Assembly: GCA_964556225.1 (NCBI GenBank)
Contig: CAZKVJ010000002.1
Coordinates: forward strand, 1-64,000
Length of the DNA stretch: 64,000 nt
Direction of reading: 5' to 3'
Source of the DNA: CAZKVJ01 sp964556225
GTDB lineage: Bacteria; Actinomycetota; Acidimicrobiia; Acidimicrobiales; Ilumatobacteraceae
Below are positions 25,301 through 31,637 of the stretch, one piece after another. A program made the translations under genes and the position numbers. A model generated the notes under the pieces. It saw nothing but the letters and a program-made list of their open reading frames with translations, did no database searches and was not told the DNA's origin. Numbering within the stretch: position 1 is the first letter of the stretch; every line of letters starts with the position of its first letter.

Positions 25301-25736
25301 ACGCCGCCGCGTCGTCCGGCTCGGTCGGGCCGGCGGTGCCCTCGAGGACCGGCACCCCCACCTCGACGGCCCGGCGTCGCGCCGCCGACTTGTCGCCGAA
25401 CAGCTCCAGCGTGTCGGCGCTCGGCCCGACGAACGCCAGCCCCGCCTCGGCACAGCGCCGGGCGAACGAGGCGCGCTCGCTCAAGAAGCCGTAGCCCGGA
25501 TGGATCGCGTCGCACCCCTGGTCCAGCGCGATCCGCACCAGCGCCTCCGCGTCGAGGTAGGCGCCGGGGCCGGAGCCGTCGAGGGCGACGGCCTCGTCGG
25601 CCATCGATGCGTGGCGCGCCCCGGCCTCGTCGGCGGCGTGCACCGCCACGCTGCGCAGCCCCAGCTCTCGCGCCGTGCGAAGCACCCGCACCGCGATCTC
25701 TCCCCGATTCGCCACCACCACTGCCTGGAGCGCCAT
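22371..25736 (-). CDS. Single-chain biotin-dependent acyl-CoA carboxylase
   Basis: An 1121-residue fusion carrying all three activities of acyl-CoA carboxylases. Biotin carboxylase is about 1-450 (ANRGEIAVRV, ATP grasp VKALAGGGGRGMRVV, FIEANPRLQVEHTVTEEVTG). The biotin carrier is about 520-585, with the biotinylated Lys550 in VMESMKMEHVV. The carboxyltransferase is about 620-1121 (YDYTVLAGTQGTHNHRKKDRM, LCDTPGMMVGPEVEKTALVRHCSRM, GYGLGAQAMAGGSF). Most actinobacteria split these into separate alpha and beta chains. It would carboxylate acetyl-CoA, propionyl-CoA or a branched acyl-CoA; which one cannot be told. The ATG at 25736 begins the conserved MALQAVVVANRG. Confidence 0.9.
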   Translation of the reverse strand: MALQAVVVANRGEIAVRVLRTARELGLRSVAVHAADEAGARHASMADEAVALDGSGPGAYLDAEALVRIALDQGCDAIHPGYGFLSERASFARRCAEAGLAFVGPSADTLELFGDKSAARRRAVEVGVPVLEGTAGPTEPDDAAAFMEGLGDGAAVMVKALAGGGGRGMRVVLDPADLAGAMERCASEARSAFGEGAVYVERLVRRARHVEVQVVGDGTGAVAHLGERECSLQRRHQKLVEIAPAPNLDPALRAHMVDAALRLAESTRLRNVATFEFLVSPEVPAGFVFIEANPRLQVEHTVTEEVTGIDLVAVQLRLAAGATLADVGLGVGAGAEVRGCAIQARVSAEVLAADGTARPGTGVVHAFDLPTGPGVRIDTATGAGAEIGTRYDPLLAKVIARAPSGGYPEALTRLRGALAELHIEGVPTNLGVLQALLELAEVAAGELHTRLVEDRLDELVAQATSAEAGVEEGAARRGFAGARVDAVDPLAVLHHGKLARHDAGPPPPPEVPSGTVMLAAPVQGTVVSLDVAVGDEVVAGQQVAVMESMKMEHVVAARQRAVVRAVVVAVGDTVYEGHPLAHVEVLDGGESEVVAQRRIDLDEIRPDLAEVLERHAVTLDAARPDAVAKRRATGQRTARENIDDLCDPGTFVEYGALAVAAQRRRRSLEDLIARTPADGMVAGIGSVNGDRFGPEASRCVLMSYDYTVLAGTQGTHNHRKKDRMFELAERWRLPVVLLTEGGGGRPGDTDALGVAGLDCLAFVYFAELSGLVPLVGINSGYCFAGNAALLGCCDVVIATKASNIGMGGPAMIEGGGLGVFRPDEVGPNDVQVPNGVIDIEVADEAEAVAVAKQYLAYFQGRIDEWECVDQRLARHLIPENRLRVYDIREVITTLADMGSVLELRRGFGRGMVTALARIEGRPVGIVANDPTHLGGAIDSDGADKAARFMQLCDAFDLPLLSLCDTPGMMVGPEVEKTALVRHCSRMFVTGANLTVPLVTVVLRKGYGLGAQAMAGGSFRAPLATIAWPTGEFGGMGLEGAVKLGYRNELAAVEDPVERRQLFEEMVARMYEHGKAVNMASYLEIDDVIDPADTRRTIVRLLDAVPPPTPRTAKKRPCVDTW

Positions 25737-25901
25737 CGTCAGAGCATGCCCCACCCGGCCCGGGCGCCACCCTGTCGAACGGTGGCCCTCCCCGAGGTGC
25801 GGCTCCGTTGTGACCTTGGACCCTGGAGGGTGGACCGGCGCACGCGCGACGGTGCGCCAGCAGGTCCCGCGGTTTCGCCGCGCGTCTCAGGGAGGTCCGA
25901 C

Positions 25902-26501
25902 ATGAGGGTGCTGGTGCTGGAGGCACAGCCGGGTCTCGCGGCCGACGTCGCCGCCGAGCTCACCGCCGGCGGGCACACGGTCGTGCGCTGCGACAGCGCC
26001 CACGACGCGGCGCCCTGCCGCGGTCTCGACGTGGCCGGCGAGTGCCCACTCGATCCCCGCGGCCCGGACGGCGGCCAGGTCGACGTCGCCGTCGTGGCCA
26101 GGGTCGACGGCGAGCTCCGCCCCGCCGAGCACGGCGCGCTGTGCGCGACCCGCCAGCGAATCCCCCTCGTCCTCGTCGGCAACGGGGCCACCGCCCACCC
26201 CTATGGGTCGTTCGCCTGGCCGGCCGGCAACGACCTGCTCGGCACGTGCGCCACGGCGGCCGCCAGCGGTGCCGCCCACGCCGCGGCCGTGCGCCGCGAC
26301 CTGCTCGCGCTCGGCATCGCCACTCGGGAGGAGCTCGACGAGATCGGCATCGAGGTGCAGCGGGAGCCGCTCCGGCTGGTGCTGCGCATCCACATCGCCG
26401 AGGACCACCCCCGCGGTGACGCGCTGGTGAAGGCCGCTGCGGAGTCGCTGCGCCGCTACGACTCGCTGGCCCCGGTCATCGACGTCGTGGTCACGGGCTG
26501 A
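25902..26501 (+). CDS. Unrecognised protein with receiver-like N-terminus
   Basis: A 199-residue soluble protein I cannot assign. It begins MRVLVLEAQPGLAADVAAELTAGGHTVVRCD, which resembles the first beta-alpha-beta of a response-regulator receiver, but no acceptor Asp in a VDLVLLD-type strand follows; the place is taken by a Cys-containing loop (AAPCRGLDVAGECPLD) and VDVAVVARVDGELRP. A central strand IPLVLVGNGATAHPYGSFAW and a C-terminal alpha/beta segment follow. GGAGG lies before the ATG at 25902. Its end overlaps the convergent hydrolase gene by 11 bp. The long open frame upstream is antisense to the carboxylase and is not real. Confidence 0.6.
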   Translation: MRVLVLEAQPGLAADVAAELTAGGHTVVRCDSAHDAAPCRGLDVAGECPLDPRGPDGGQVDVAVVARVDGELRPAEHGALCATRQRIPLVLVGNGATAHPYGSFAWPAGNDLLGTCATAAASGAAHAAAVRRDLLALGIATREELDEIGIEVQREPLRLVLRIHIAEDHPRGDALVKAAAESLRRYDSLAPVIDVVVTG

Positions 26502-27216
26502 GCGAACCGGGTGCCAGGCCGAGCACCGCCGGCAGCCACTCGGCCAGCCGCTCGGTCAGGACGTCGCCGCTTCGCGCCAACAGGTGGCCGTCGCCCGGGA
26601 GCACCACGACCTCGCCGTGGCCGGCGATGGCGGCGACCACCTGGCTCGACTGCATCGGCAGGATCTCGTCGCGATCGCCGTGGAACAGCAGGAGCGGCCG
26701 GCCCCCGAGCGCACCGGCCACCTCGCACCCCGCCGACTGCGTCGCGAACGTCACCACGCCGGCGACCATCTCCGGCAGGGCCACCGCCACCCGCACGGCG
26801 ACCGCCCCGCCGAAGCTGTGGCCCATCACCACGACCCGCTCGGCACCTCCGCCCACGGCGAGCTGCACGGCCGCCGCCACGTCGAGGCAGCAGGCGTCGA
26901 GGTCGTTCGGGCGCCGGTAGCTCACCCGCAGCACCGGCACACCGGCCGCCGACCACGCCTCGCCCATGTGGTGGTAGAAGCCGTCGGCGGGGCCGAGGAG
27001 CCCGCCCATCGCGCCGCCGCAGGCCACGATGGCCGCCGGCTGCGCCGGGCCTGACGGCTCGTGCCAGAGCACGGTGGCCAGTCCCCGCAGCGTGTAGAGC
27101 TCCAGGTGACGCAGCGTCGGCGTCACCATCACGCTCTGGGTGGCCAGCACCCCGAGCGCCTCGAGCGGTGACGGGAGCGGCCCCGACCGCTCTCCCGCCG
27201 CTTCCCCCGCGTCCAT
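26491..27216 (-). CDS. Alpha/beta hydrolase (dienelactone-hydrolase-like)
   Basis: A 241-residue hydrolase. The nucleophile elbow is GHSFGGAV, the acid is likely in LLLFHGDRDEILPM, and the His in PGDGHLLARSGD, a complete Ser-Asp-His set. An N-terminal GGAMGGLLGPADGFYHHMGEAW segment gives the oxyanion strand. The ATG at 27216 is divergent from the MarR gene at 27236, with only 19 bp between them; its -10 box TAGGGT overlaps the MarR operator, so it is very probably a MarR target. Confidence 0.8.
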   Translation of the reverse strand: MDAGEAAGERSGPLPSPLEALGVLATQSVMVTPTLRHLELYTLRGLATVLWHEPSGPAQPAAIVACGGAMGGLLGPADGFYHHMGEAWSAAGVPVLRVSYRRPNDLDACCLDVAAAVQLAVGGGAERVVVMGHSFGGAVAVRVAVALPEMVAGVVTFATQSAGCEVAGALGGRPLLLFHGDRDEILPMQSSQVVAAIAGHGEVVVLPGDGHLLARSGDVLTERLAEWLPAVLGLAPGSLSP

Positions 27217-27219
27217 CGC

Positions 27220-27232
27220 TTGTACCCTACAA
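27220..27232. promoter_or_regulatory. Palindromic MarR operator with two face-to-face -10 boxes
   Basis: TTGTACCCTACAA is a perfect inverted repeat (TTGTA-CCC-TACAA) centred on 27226. It contains TACCCT for the + strand (27223-27228) and TAGGGT for the - strand (27229-27224), each ending seven bases before the start codon of its gene (27236 and 27216). Binding of the MarR product here would block both divergent promoters at once. Confidence 0.65.
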
Positions 27233-27235
27233 ACG

Positions 27236-27724
27236 GTGGATGTGCCGCTGACCGCCATCGATCGCGAGATCGCCGTGCGGGTGGGCCGGGCGTGGCGCGA
27301 GCTGCGCCGCGGGGCGTCCACCGGCGCGCTGCGCGACCACCTCTTCGGCACCGGACCGGATGCCGTCGAGCCGGGGCAGATGGACACCCTCGACCTGCTC
27401 GTCCAGCGGCCGGCCTGGCGGATGAGCGACCTCGCCGATGCCCTGCGGGTCGACCCGTCCACGGCCACCCGGGCGGTCCAGCGCCTCGAGCGCATCGGCC
27501 TCGCCGAGCGCCGCTCCAGCGCCGCCGATGGTCGCGTCGTGATGGTGTCGTCCACCGGGGCCGGTCGCGACCGCCACGCCCAGCTCGCCGATCTCCGGGC
27601 GCAGATGATGGACCGGCTGCTGGCGGCGTTCGACGCCGACGAGCAGGCACAGCTGGCGGCGCTGCTCGAGCGGTTCGTCGCCGCCCTCGACGAGCTCGTC
27701 GCCGACCTCGACACCACCCGCTGA
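27236..27724 (+). CDS. MarR-family transcriptional regulator
   Basis: A 162-residue winged-helix repressor. The HTH is WRMSDLADALRVDPSTATRAVQRLERIGLAERR and the wing is SSAADGRVVMVSSTGAGR; flanking helices form the dimer interface. GTG at 27236 was chosen from the seven-base spacing to TACCCT; a GTG at 27242 is possible. It probably autoregulates and represses the divergent hydrolase through the palindrome between them. The ligand is unknown. Confidence 0.85.
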   Translation: MDVPLTAIDREIAVRVGRAWRELRRGASTGALRDHLFGTGPDAVEPGQMDTLDLLVQRPAWRMSDLADALRVDPSTATRAVQRLERIGLAERRSSAADGRVVMVSSTGAGRDRHAQLADLRAQMMDRLLAAFDADEQAQLAALLERFVAALDELVADLDTTR

Positions 27725-27735
27725 CCCCGCGCTCT

Positions 27736-27788
27736 CCGTTCTGGTCCCACGAAGTAGCGCTGAGCGCTCATTGGTGCTGCCAGAACGG
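27736..27788. repeat. Nested inverted repeat between the MarR and sigma-factor genes
   Basis: The outer arms CCGTTCTGG (27736-27744) and CCAGAACGG (27780-27788) are perfectly complementary, and inside them AGCGC-TGA-GCGCT (27756-27768) forms a second hairpin. The first 14 bases (27736-27749) recur in reverse complement at 34202-34215. The element could end MarR transcription or act on the sigma-factor promoter, since its right arm falls at the -35 position. Confidence 0.5.
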
Positions 27789-27802
27789 GGGAGGGGGTGG
27801 CG

Positions 27803-27808
27803 TAGGGT
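27803..27808 (+). promoter_or_regulatory. -10-like box of the sigma-factor gene
   Basis: TAGGGT ends six bases before the GTG at 27815. A SigH-type autoregulatory promoter (GGAA with GTT) is not evident. Confidence 0.4.
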
Positions 27809-27814
27809 CGAAGC

Positions 27815-28420
27815 GTGGCCGATCGCGAGGAGTTCGTCGCCGAGGCGATGCAGTACGCCCCGCAGCTGTTCAGCGCTGCGATGCGGATGACCCGCCACCA
27901 GGCCGACGCCGAGGACCTGGTGCAGGAGACCTACTACAAGGCGTACCGCAGCTTCTCGACGTTCGAGCCCGGCACCAACTTGCGGGCCTGGCTGTTCCGA
28001 ATCCTCACCAACACGTTCATCAACAAGTACCGGGCCCAGCAGCGCCGCCCCGACGAGACGAACCTGGCCGAGGTCGAGGACCTGTACCTCTACCGCCGGC
28101 TCGGCGCGCTGGAGCAGGCGATGGCCAGCCGCAGCGCCGAAGAGCAGCTGATGGACCTGTTCACCGACGCCGAGGTGAAGCGGGCGCTCGACGACCTGCC
28201 CGAGAGCTTCCGCCTGCCCGTCCTGCTGGCCGATGTCGACGGCTTCTCCTACAAGGAGATCGCCGAGATGCTCGAGATCCCCATCGGCACAGTGATGTCA
28301 CGCCTGCATCGGGGAAGAAAGGCGATGCAGAAGTCGTTGTTCGAGTACGCCACCGCACGTGGCCTGATCCCGGACGCCTCGGCCGAGGCATCGGCCGAAC
28401 CCACGGAGAGCCATGTCTGA
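27815..28420 (+). CDS. sigH: ECF sigma factor, SigH/SigR type
   Basis: A 201-residue group 4 sigma factor for disulfide/heat stress. Region 2 has [43 protein letters not shown] and region 4 has [36 protein letters not shown], both nearly identical to the SigH/SigR consensus. The stop overlaps the ATG of an RsrA-type anti-sigma gene, the usual arrangement. GTG start. Confidence 0.9.
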   Translation: MADREEFVAEAMQYAPQLFSAAMRMTRHQADAEDLVQETYYKAYRSFSTFEPGTNLRAWLFRILTNTFINKYRAQQRRPDETNLAEVEDLYLYRRLGALEQAMASRSAEEQLMDLFTDAEVKRALDDLPESFRLPVLLADVDGFSYKEIAEMLEIPIGTVMSRLHRGRKAMQKSLFEYATARGLIPDASAEASAEPTESHV

Positions 28421-28664
28421 CTGCAACGAGACGCTGCGTGACCTCGAGCAGTTCCTCGACGGCGAGATCACCCCACAGGCGCGCCAGGCGATCGAAGCGC
28501 ATCTCAACGGGTGCCTCGACTGCCTCCAGGCGTTCGACTTCCACGCCGAGCTGCGGATCGTGATCGCCGAGAAGTGCCGCGACGAGGCACTCCCCCCGGG
28601 GCTGCTGTCACGGATCGAGCGCTGCTTCGGCGAGGACTTCGACGGCGACGGCCGCATCGGCTGA
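28413..28664 (+). CDS. RsrA/RshA-like zinc anti-sigma factor
   Basis: An 83-residue redox-sensing anti-sigma factor. The ZAS zinc site is complete: Cys4, and His30-x3-Cys34-x2-Cys37 in [10 protein letters not shown]; further Cys occur at 55 and near the C-terminus (ERCF). Oxidation of such sites releases zinc and frees the sigma factor. It starts 8 bp inside the sigma-factor gene. Confidence 0.85.
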   Translation: MSDCNETLRDLEQFLDGEITPQARQAIEAHLNGCLDCLQAFDFHAELRIVIAEKCRDEALPPGLLSRIERCFGEDFDGDGRIG

Positions 28665-28699
28665 CCACCCGGACCTGGGTATGCGCCGGGCCCGTTGGC

Positions 28700-28705
28700 T
28701 ACCAT
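28700..28705 (+). promoter_or_regulatory. -10-like box of the small membrane protein gene
   Basis: TACCAT ends seven bases before the ATG at 28713. Confidence 0.4.
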
Positions 28706-28712
28706 CCTCCCC

Positions 28713-28907
28713 ATGCTCGGCTACATCTGGACGTTCTGGATCGGCGTCGTCCTGTTCGTCGTCTCGCTGCTGGCCCTGCTCGGCCTGACCGTGGCCTACG
28801 TGGGCAAGATCTCCCGGATGAAGTACCCCAGCCGGCGCCAGCGTGAGCAGCTCGAGCAGCAGCAGTACGAGCAGCTGATGAGCGCCGGGGACACGACATC
28901 GACGTGA
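28713..28907 (+). CDS. Small single-span membrane protein
   Basis: A 64-residue protein with a hydrophobic N-terminal half (YIWTFWIGVVLFVVSLLALLGLTVAYV, about 4-30) and a basic, Gln/Glu-rich C-terminal half (RRQREQLEQQQYEQL) that could form a cytosolic coiled coil. Family not recognised. An in-frame TTG lies 18 bp upstream, but the ATG fits the -10 spacing. Its stop overlaps the next GTG (GTGA). Confidence 0.6.
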   Translation: MLGYIWTFWIGVVLFVVSLLALLGLTVAYVGKISRMKYPSRRQREQLEQQQYEQLMSAGDTTST

Positions 28908-30067
28908 GCGCACCCGGGTGGACCGGGTCGCGAACCGTCGAGGCACCCCTCGACGCCCTGGCCGACGGGCCCATCGACTGGGCGCTGGCCGAGCGGGTCG
29001 CTCGCGCGGTGGCCGGACGCCACCCGCCCGTGCCCGGACCCCACCCGAGCGACGACGAGCTGGCGCCCATGGCGGTGCGGGCCCAGGAGATGGTGGCGGC
29101 CGAGACCGGCCTGCGCCCACCGACGCCGGCCCACGTGCGGGTCATCGACCGGCCCACCTGGGCCGCGGCCAACGTCGCCTCGTTCCGCGTGCTGCTCGAG
29201 CCGCTGGCGGTGCGCTGGCGGGAGCGGATGGCGGGCCGGGCGGCGAACGCCACGAACCGCTCCGTCGCCGCGATCGGCCGCCGGGCGACCGCCGTCGAGC
29301 TCGGGCTGCTGCTCGGGTGGATGGCGGGCCGGGTGCTCGGCCAGTACGACCTCCTGCCCGCAGCGGGGACCGCCGACGGTGAGCCGGCCGGCTCCCGCGC
29401 CGAGGATCCCGACGCGGTGTACCTGGTGGGTCCGAACATCGCGATGCTCGAGCAGCGCTTCGGCTTCCCCCCCGAGGAGTTCCGCCTGTGGGTCACCCTC
29501 CATGAGCTCACCCACCGCGCCCAGTTCACGGGGGTGCCGTGGATGCGCGGCCACTACCTCGGCCTCGTCCACCGGCTGCTGTCGGCGGCCGACCCCGACC
29601 CCGCCCACCTCGTGGCTGCGCTGCGCGAGCTGGCCCGCCAACCCGGCACCGCCCGCACCCGCCTGCGCGAAGGTGGCCTCGCGGCGGTGATCGCCCCGCC
29701 TGCCCAGCGCGAGGCCCTCGAGCAGGTGGCCGGGTTGATGGCGCTGCTCGAGGGCCACGGAGACGTCACCATGAACCGGGCCGGATCGCCCGAGATCCCC
29801 ACGGCCGACCGATTCGCCCGCGTGCTCGCGGAGCGACGCCGCCGGGGCACGCCGCTCACCCGCCTCGTGCAACAGCTCGTGGGCATCGAGGCCAAGCTGG
29901 GCCAGTACCGGGCCGGCGAGCGGTTCATCGCCGAGATCGAGGCCGCGGCCGGGCCGGGCGCCATCGATCGCTGCTGGCGCCGCCCCGACGACCTGCCCAC
30001 CTGGGACGAGATCCGCGAGCCGTCGCGCTGGATCGAGCGGGTCACCCCTCACGCCCTCGAGGTCTGA
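28904..30067 (+). CDS. DUF2342/F420-associated zinc metalloprotease-like protein
   Basis: A 387-residue protein of the actinobacterial zincin-like family (Rv3626c type). The metal site HELTH is at 200-204 in RLWVTLHELTHRAQF, with Glu201 as general base, and a downstream MALLEGHGDVTMN segment likely holds the third ligand. The N-terminal helical domain has ELGLLLGWMAGRVLGQYDL. In other actinobacteria the gene also precedes tilS, as here (8 bp gap). Substrate unknown. Confidence 0.8.
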   Translation: MSAPGWTGSRTVEAPLDALADGPIDWALAERVARAVAGRHPPVPGPHPSDDELAPMAVRAQEMVAAETGLRPPTPAHVRVIDRPTWAAANVASFRVLLEPLAVRWRERMAGRAANATNRSVAAIGRRATAVELGLLLGWMAGRVLGQYDLLPAAGTADGEPAGSRAEDPDAVYLVGPNIAMLEQRFGFPPEEFRLWVTLHELTHRAQFTGVPWMRGHYLGLVHRLLSAADPDPAHLVAALRELARQPGTARTRLREGGLAAVIAPPAQREALEQVAGLMALLEGHGDVTMNRAGSPEIPTADRFARVLAERRRRGTPLTRLVQQLVGIEAKLGQYRAGERFIAEIEAAAGPGAIDRCWRRPDDLPTWDEIREPSRWIERVTPHALEV

Positions 30068-30074
30068 GCGCGTC

Positions 30075-31040
30075 ATGGCCGAGCCCGAGACGCTGGCGGA
30101 GCGACCCGAGGTGCAGGCGCTGCTGCCCCGATGCCGGTTCCCACCGCCGGGCACGCCGGTGACCTGTGCGGTGTCGGGAGGCGCGGACTCCAGTGCCTTG
30201 GCCGTGCTGGCGGTGGCGAGCGGCTGCACGGCGACCCTGGTGCACGTCGACCACGGCCTGCGACCGGGCTCAGCGGCGGAGGCCGACGTCGTGGCCGCGC
30301 TGGCCCAGCGCCTCGGAGCCGGCTTCCGCGCCGAGGCGGTGTCCGTCCCGGCAGGGCCGAACCTCGAGGCGCGGGCCCGGGACGCTCGCCGCCGCGTGCT
30401 CCCGGCAGACGCGCTGACCGGCCACACCGCAGACGACCAGGCGGAGACGGTCCTGCTCAACCTGATGCGGGGCTCGGCGCTGGCGGGCCTGGCCGGGATG
30501 CGACCGGATCACCGCCACCCGCTGCTGGCGCTGCGACGCTCGGAGACGGCCGCGCTCTGCCACGCCCTCGACGTCACGACCGTCACCGATCCCACGAACG
30601 CCGACCTCGTCCAGCGGCGCAACGCGGTGCGTCACCGGCTCCTGCCCCTGCTGGAGGAGCTGTGCGGGCGAGACCTCGTGCCCGTGCTCGTCCGCCAGGC
30701 GGAGCTGATGAGAGACGACGACGACCTGCTCGAGACGCTGGCAGCGGTGATCGACCCGACCGACGCCCGGGCGCTGACCGGCGCGCCGGCTCCCCTCGCT
30801 CGCCGGGCCGTGCGTCGCTGGCTCGCCGCCCCGTACCCGCCCGACGCCGCCACCGTCGCCCGCGTGCTGGCGGTGGCCCGCGGCGAGTCACGGGCGTGCG
30901 AGGTGGGCGACGGGCGGGCGGTCAGACGGCGCTCCCAACGCCTGGTCCTCGACGGCGCTTCGAGGGCCGATGGCGTAGGATCGCCAGCCGATGTCCCGCC
31001 CGATGTCCCGACCGACCGGCGGCCACCCGACCAGGGGTGA
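30075..31040 (+). CDS. tilS: tRNA(Ile)-lysidine synthetase
   Basis: A 321-residue N-type ATP pyrophosphatase that converts the CAU anticodon of tRNA-Ile2 to lysidine. PP-motif SGGADSS at 34-40, VHVDHGLRPGSAAEADVV, and GHTADDQAETVLLNLMRGSALAGLAGM are diagnostic, followed by DPTNAD...RRNAVRHRLLPLL. The length suits the short actinobacterial form. The hpt gene that usually follows tilS in actinobacteria is replaced by a phosphatase-like gene 6 bp downstream. Confidence 0.9.
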   Translation: MAEPETLAERPEVQALLPRCRFPPPGTPVTCAVSGGADSSALAVLAVASGCTATLVHVDHGLRPGSAAEADVVAALAQRLGAGFRAEAVSVPAGPNLEARARDARRRVLPADALTGHTADDQAETVLLNLMRGSALAGLAGMRPDHRHPLLALRRSETAALCHALDVTTVTDPTNADLVQRRNAVRHRLLPLLEELCGRDLVPVLVRQAELMRDDDDLLETLAAVIDPTDARALTGAPAPLARRAVRRWLAAPYPPDAATVARVLAVARGESRACEVGDGRAVRRRSQRLVLDGASRADGVGSPADVPPDVPTDRRPPDQG

Positions 31041-31046
31041 GCGCTG

Positions 31047-31556
31047 ATGCCCCCCAAGCTGCGCGGCAAGTGGGCGCTCGGGATCACCCCTCGCAACTTC
31101 ACCTGGATCCTGAAGGACAAGCTGGCGGTGTGCGAGCGGCCGGGCGGCTACGGCGCCAACCACCGCCGCGTCCGGCGCCAGGAGGAGATCATCTGGATCC
31201 GCGAGAACGGGTTCGGGCTGGTCATCTCGATCATCGCCGCGCCGCACAACCTGCACAACTACGACGAGCTCGCCATGGCGTACCTGCACCGTCCGCTGTC
31301 CGGCGCCGACGACATCGACGCCTGGCTGCGCTCGTTCTATCCGGAGCTGCAGGGCCTGCTCGACGCCGGCACCAAGGTGATCGTCCACGGCGAAGAGGTG
31401 GGCGATCGGCTGATGGGGATCATGGGGGGCTACATCCGCTGGGCCGGCCTGGTCAGCGACGGGTCGCAGGCGATCACCATCACCGAGCGCATCGCCGGGC
31501 GCCAGCTCGACCCCTTCGCCCGCGAGCTCATCCTGCGCGCCGCCGACCTGCGCTGA
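31047..31556 (+). CDS. Phosphatase-fold protein without the catalytic Cys
   Basis: A 169-residue protein that looks like a small dual-specificity-phosphatase domain: an N-terminal PRNFTWILKDKLAVCERPGGYG motif, MAYLHRPLSGADDIDAWL, then the expected P-loop at VIVHGEEVGDR, where the HC(x5)R signature has Gly in place of Cys while His and Arg remain. It should bind but not hydrolyse a phospho-ligand if the fold is right. The fold call is from motif pattern only. It is probably co-transcribed with tilS. Confidence 0.5.
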   Translation: MPPKLRGKWALGITPRNFTWILKDKLAVCERPGGYGANHRRVRRQEEIIWIRENGFGLVISIIAAPHNLHNYDELAMAYLHRPLSGADDIDAWLRSFYPELQGLLDAGTKVIVHGEEVGDRLMGIMGGYIRWAGLVSDGSQAITITERIAGRQLDPFARELILRAADLR

Positions 31557-31598
31557 CCAAGGCACCCGGCTCAGCGCTCCGGGCGAATCTGACGCAGT

Positions 31599-31630
31599 GT
31601 GAGATGATTCGTGCATCGCACTGTTAACGT
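31599..31630 (+). promoter_or_regulatory. Promoter with inverted-repeat operator, epimerase operon
   Basis: An imperfect inverted repeat, GTGAGATG (31599-31606) and CATCGCAC (31614-31621), 7 of 8 pairs, covers the -35 region. TAACGT (31625-31630) is the -10 box and ends seven bases before the GTG at 31638. This looks like a repressor or activator site for the three-gene operon. Confidence 0.45.
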
Positions 31631-31637
31631 TCGCTCC

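Noticed and set aside
21909..25901. A 1530-codon open frame on the + strand
   Set aside because: Nearly all of it is the complement of the carboxylase gene, rich in His/Arg/Gly as expected of GC-rich shadows. Only the end from 25902 has its own start and ribosome site.
27140..27235. An upstream extension of the MarR frame
   Set aside because: It runs over the divergent hydrolase start and the shared palindrome, so it cannot be transcribed from the likely promoter.
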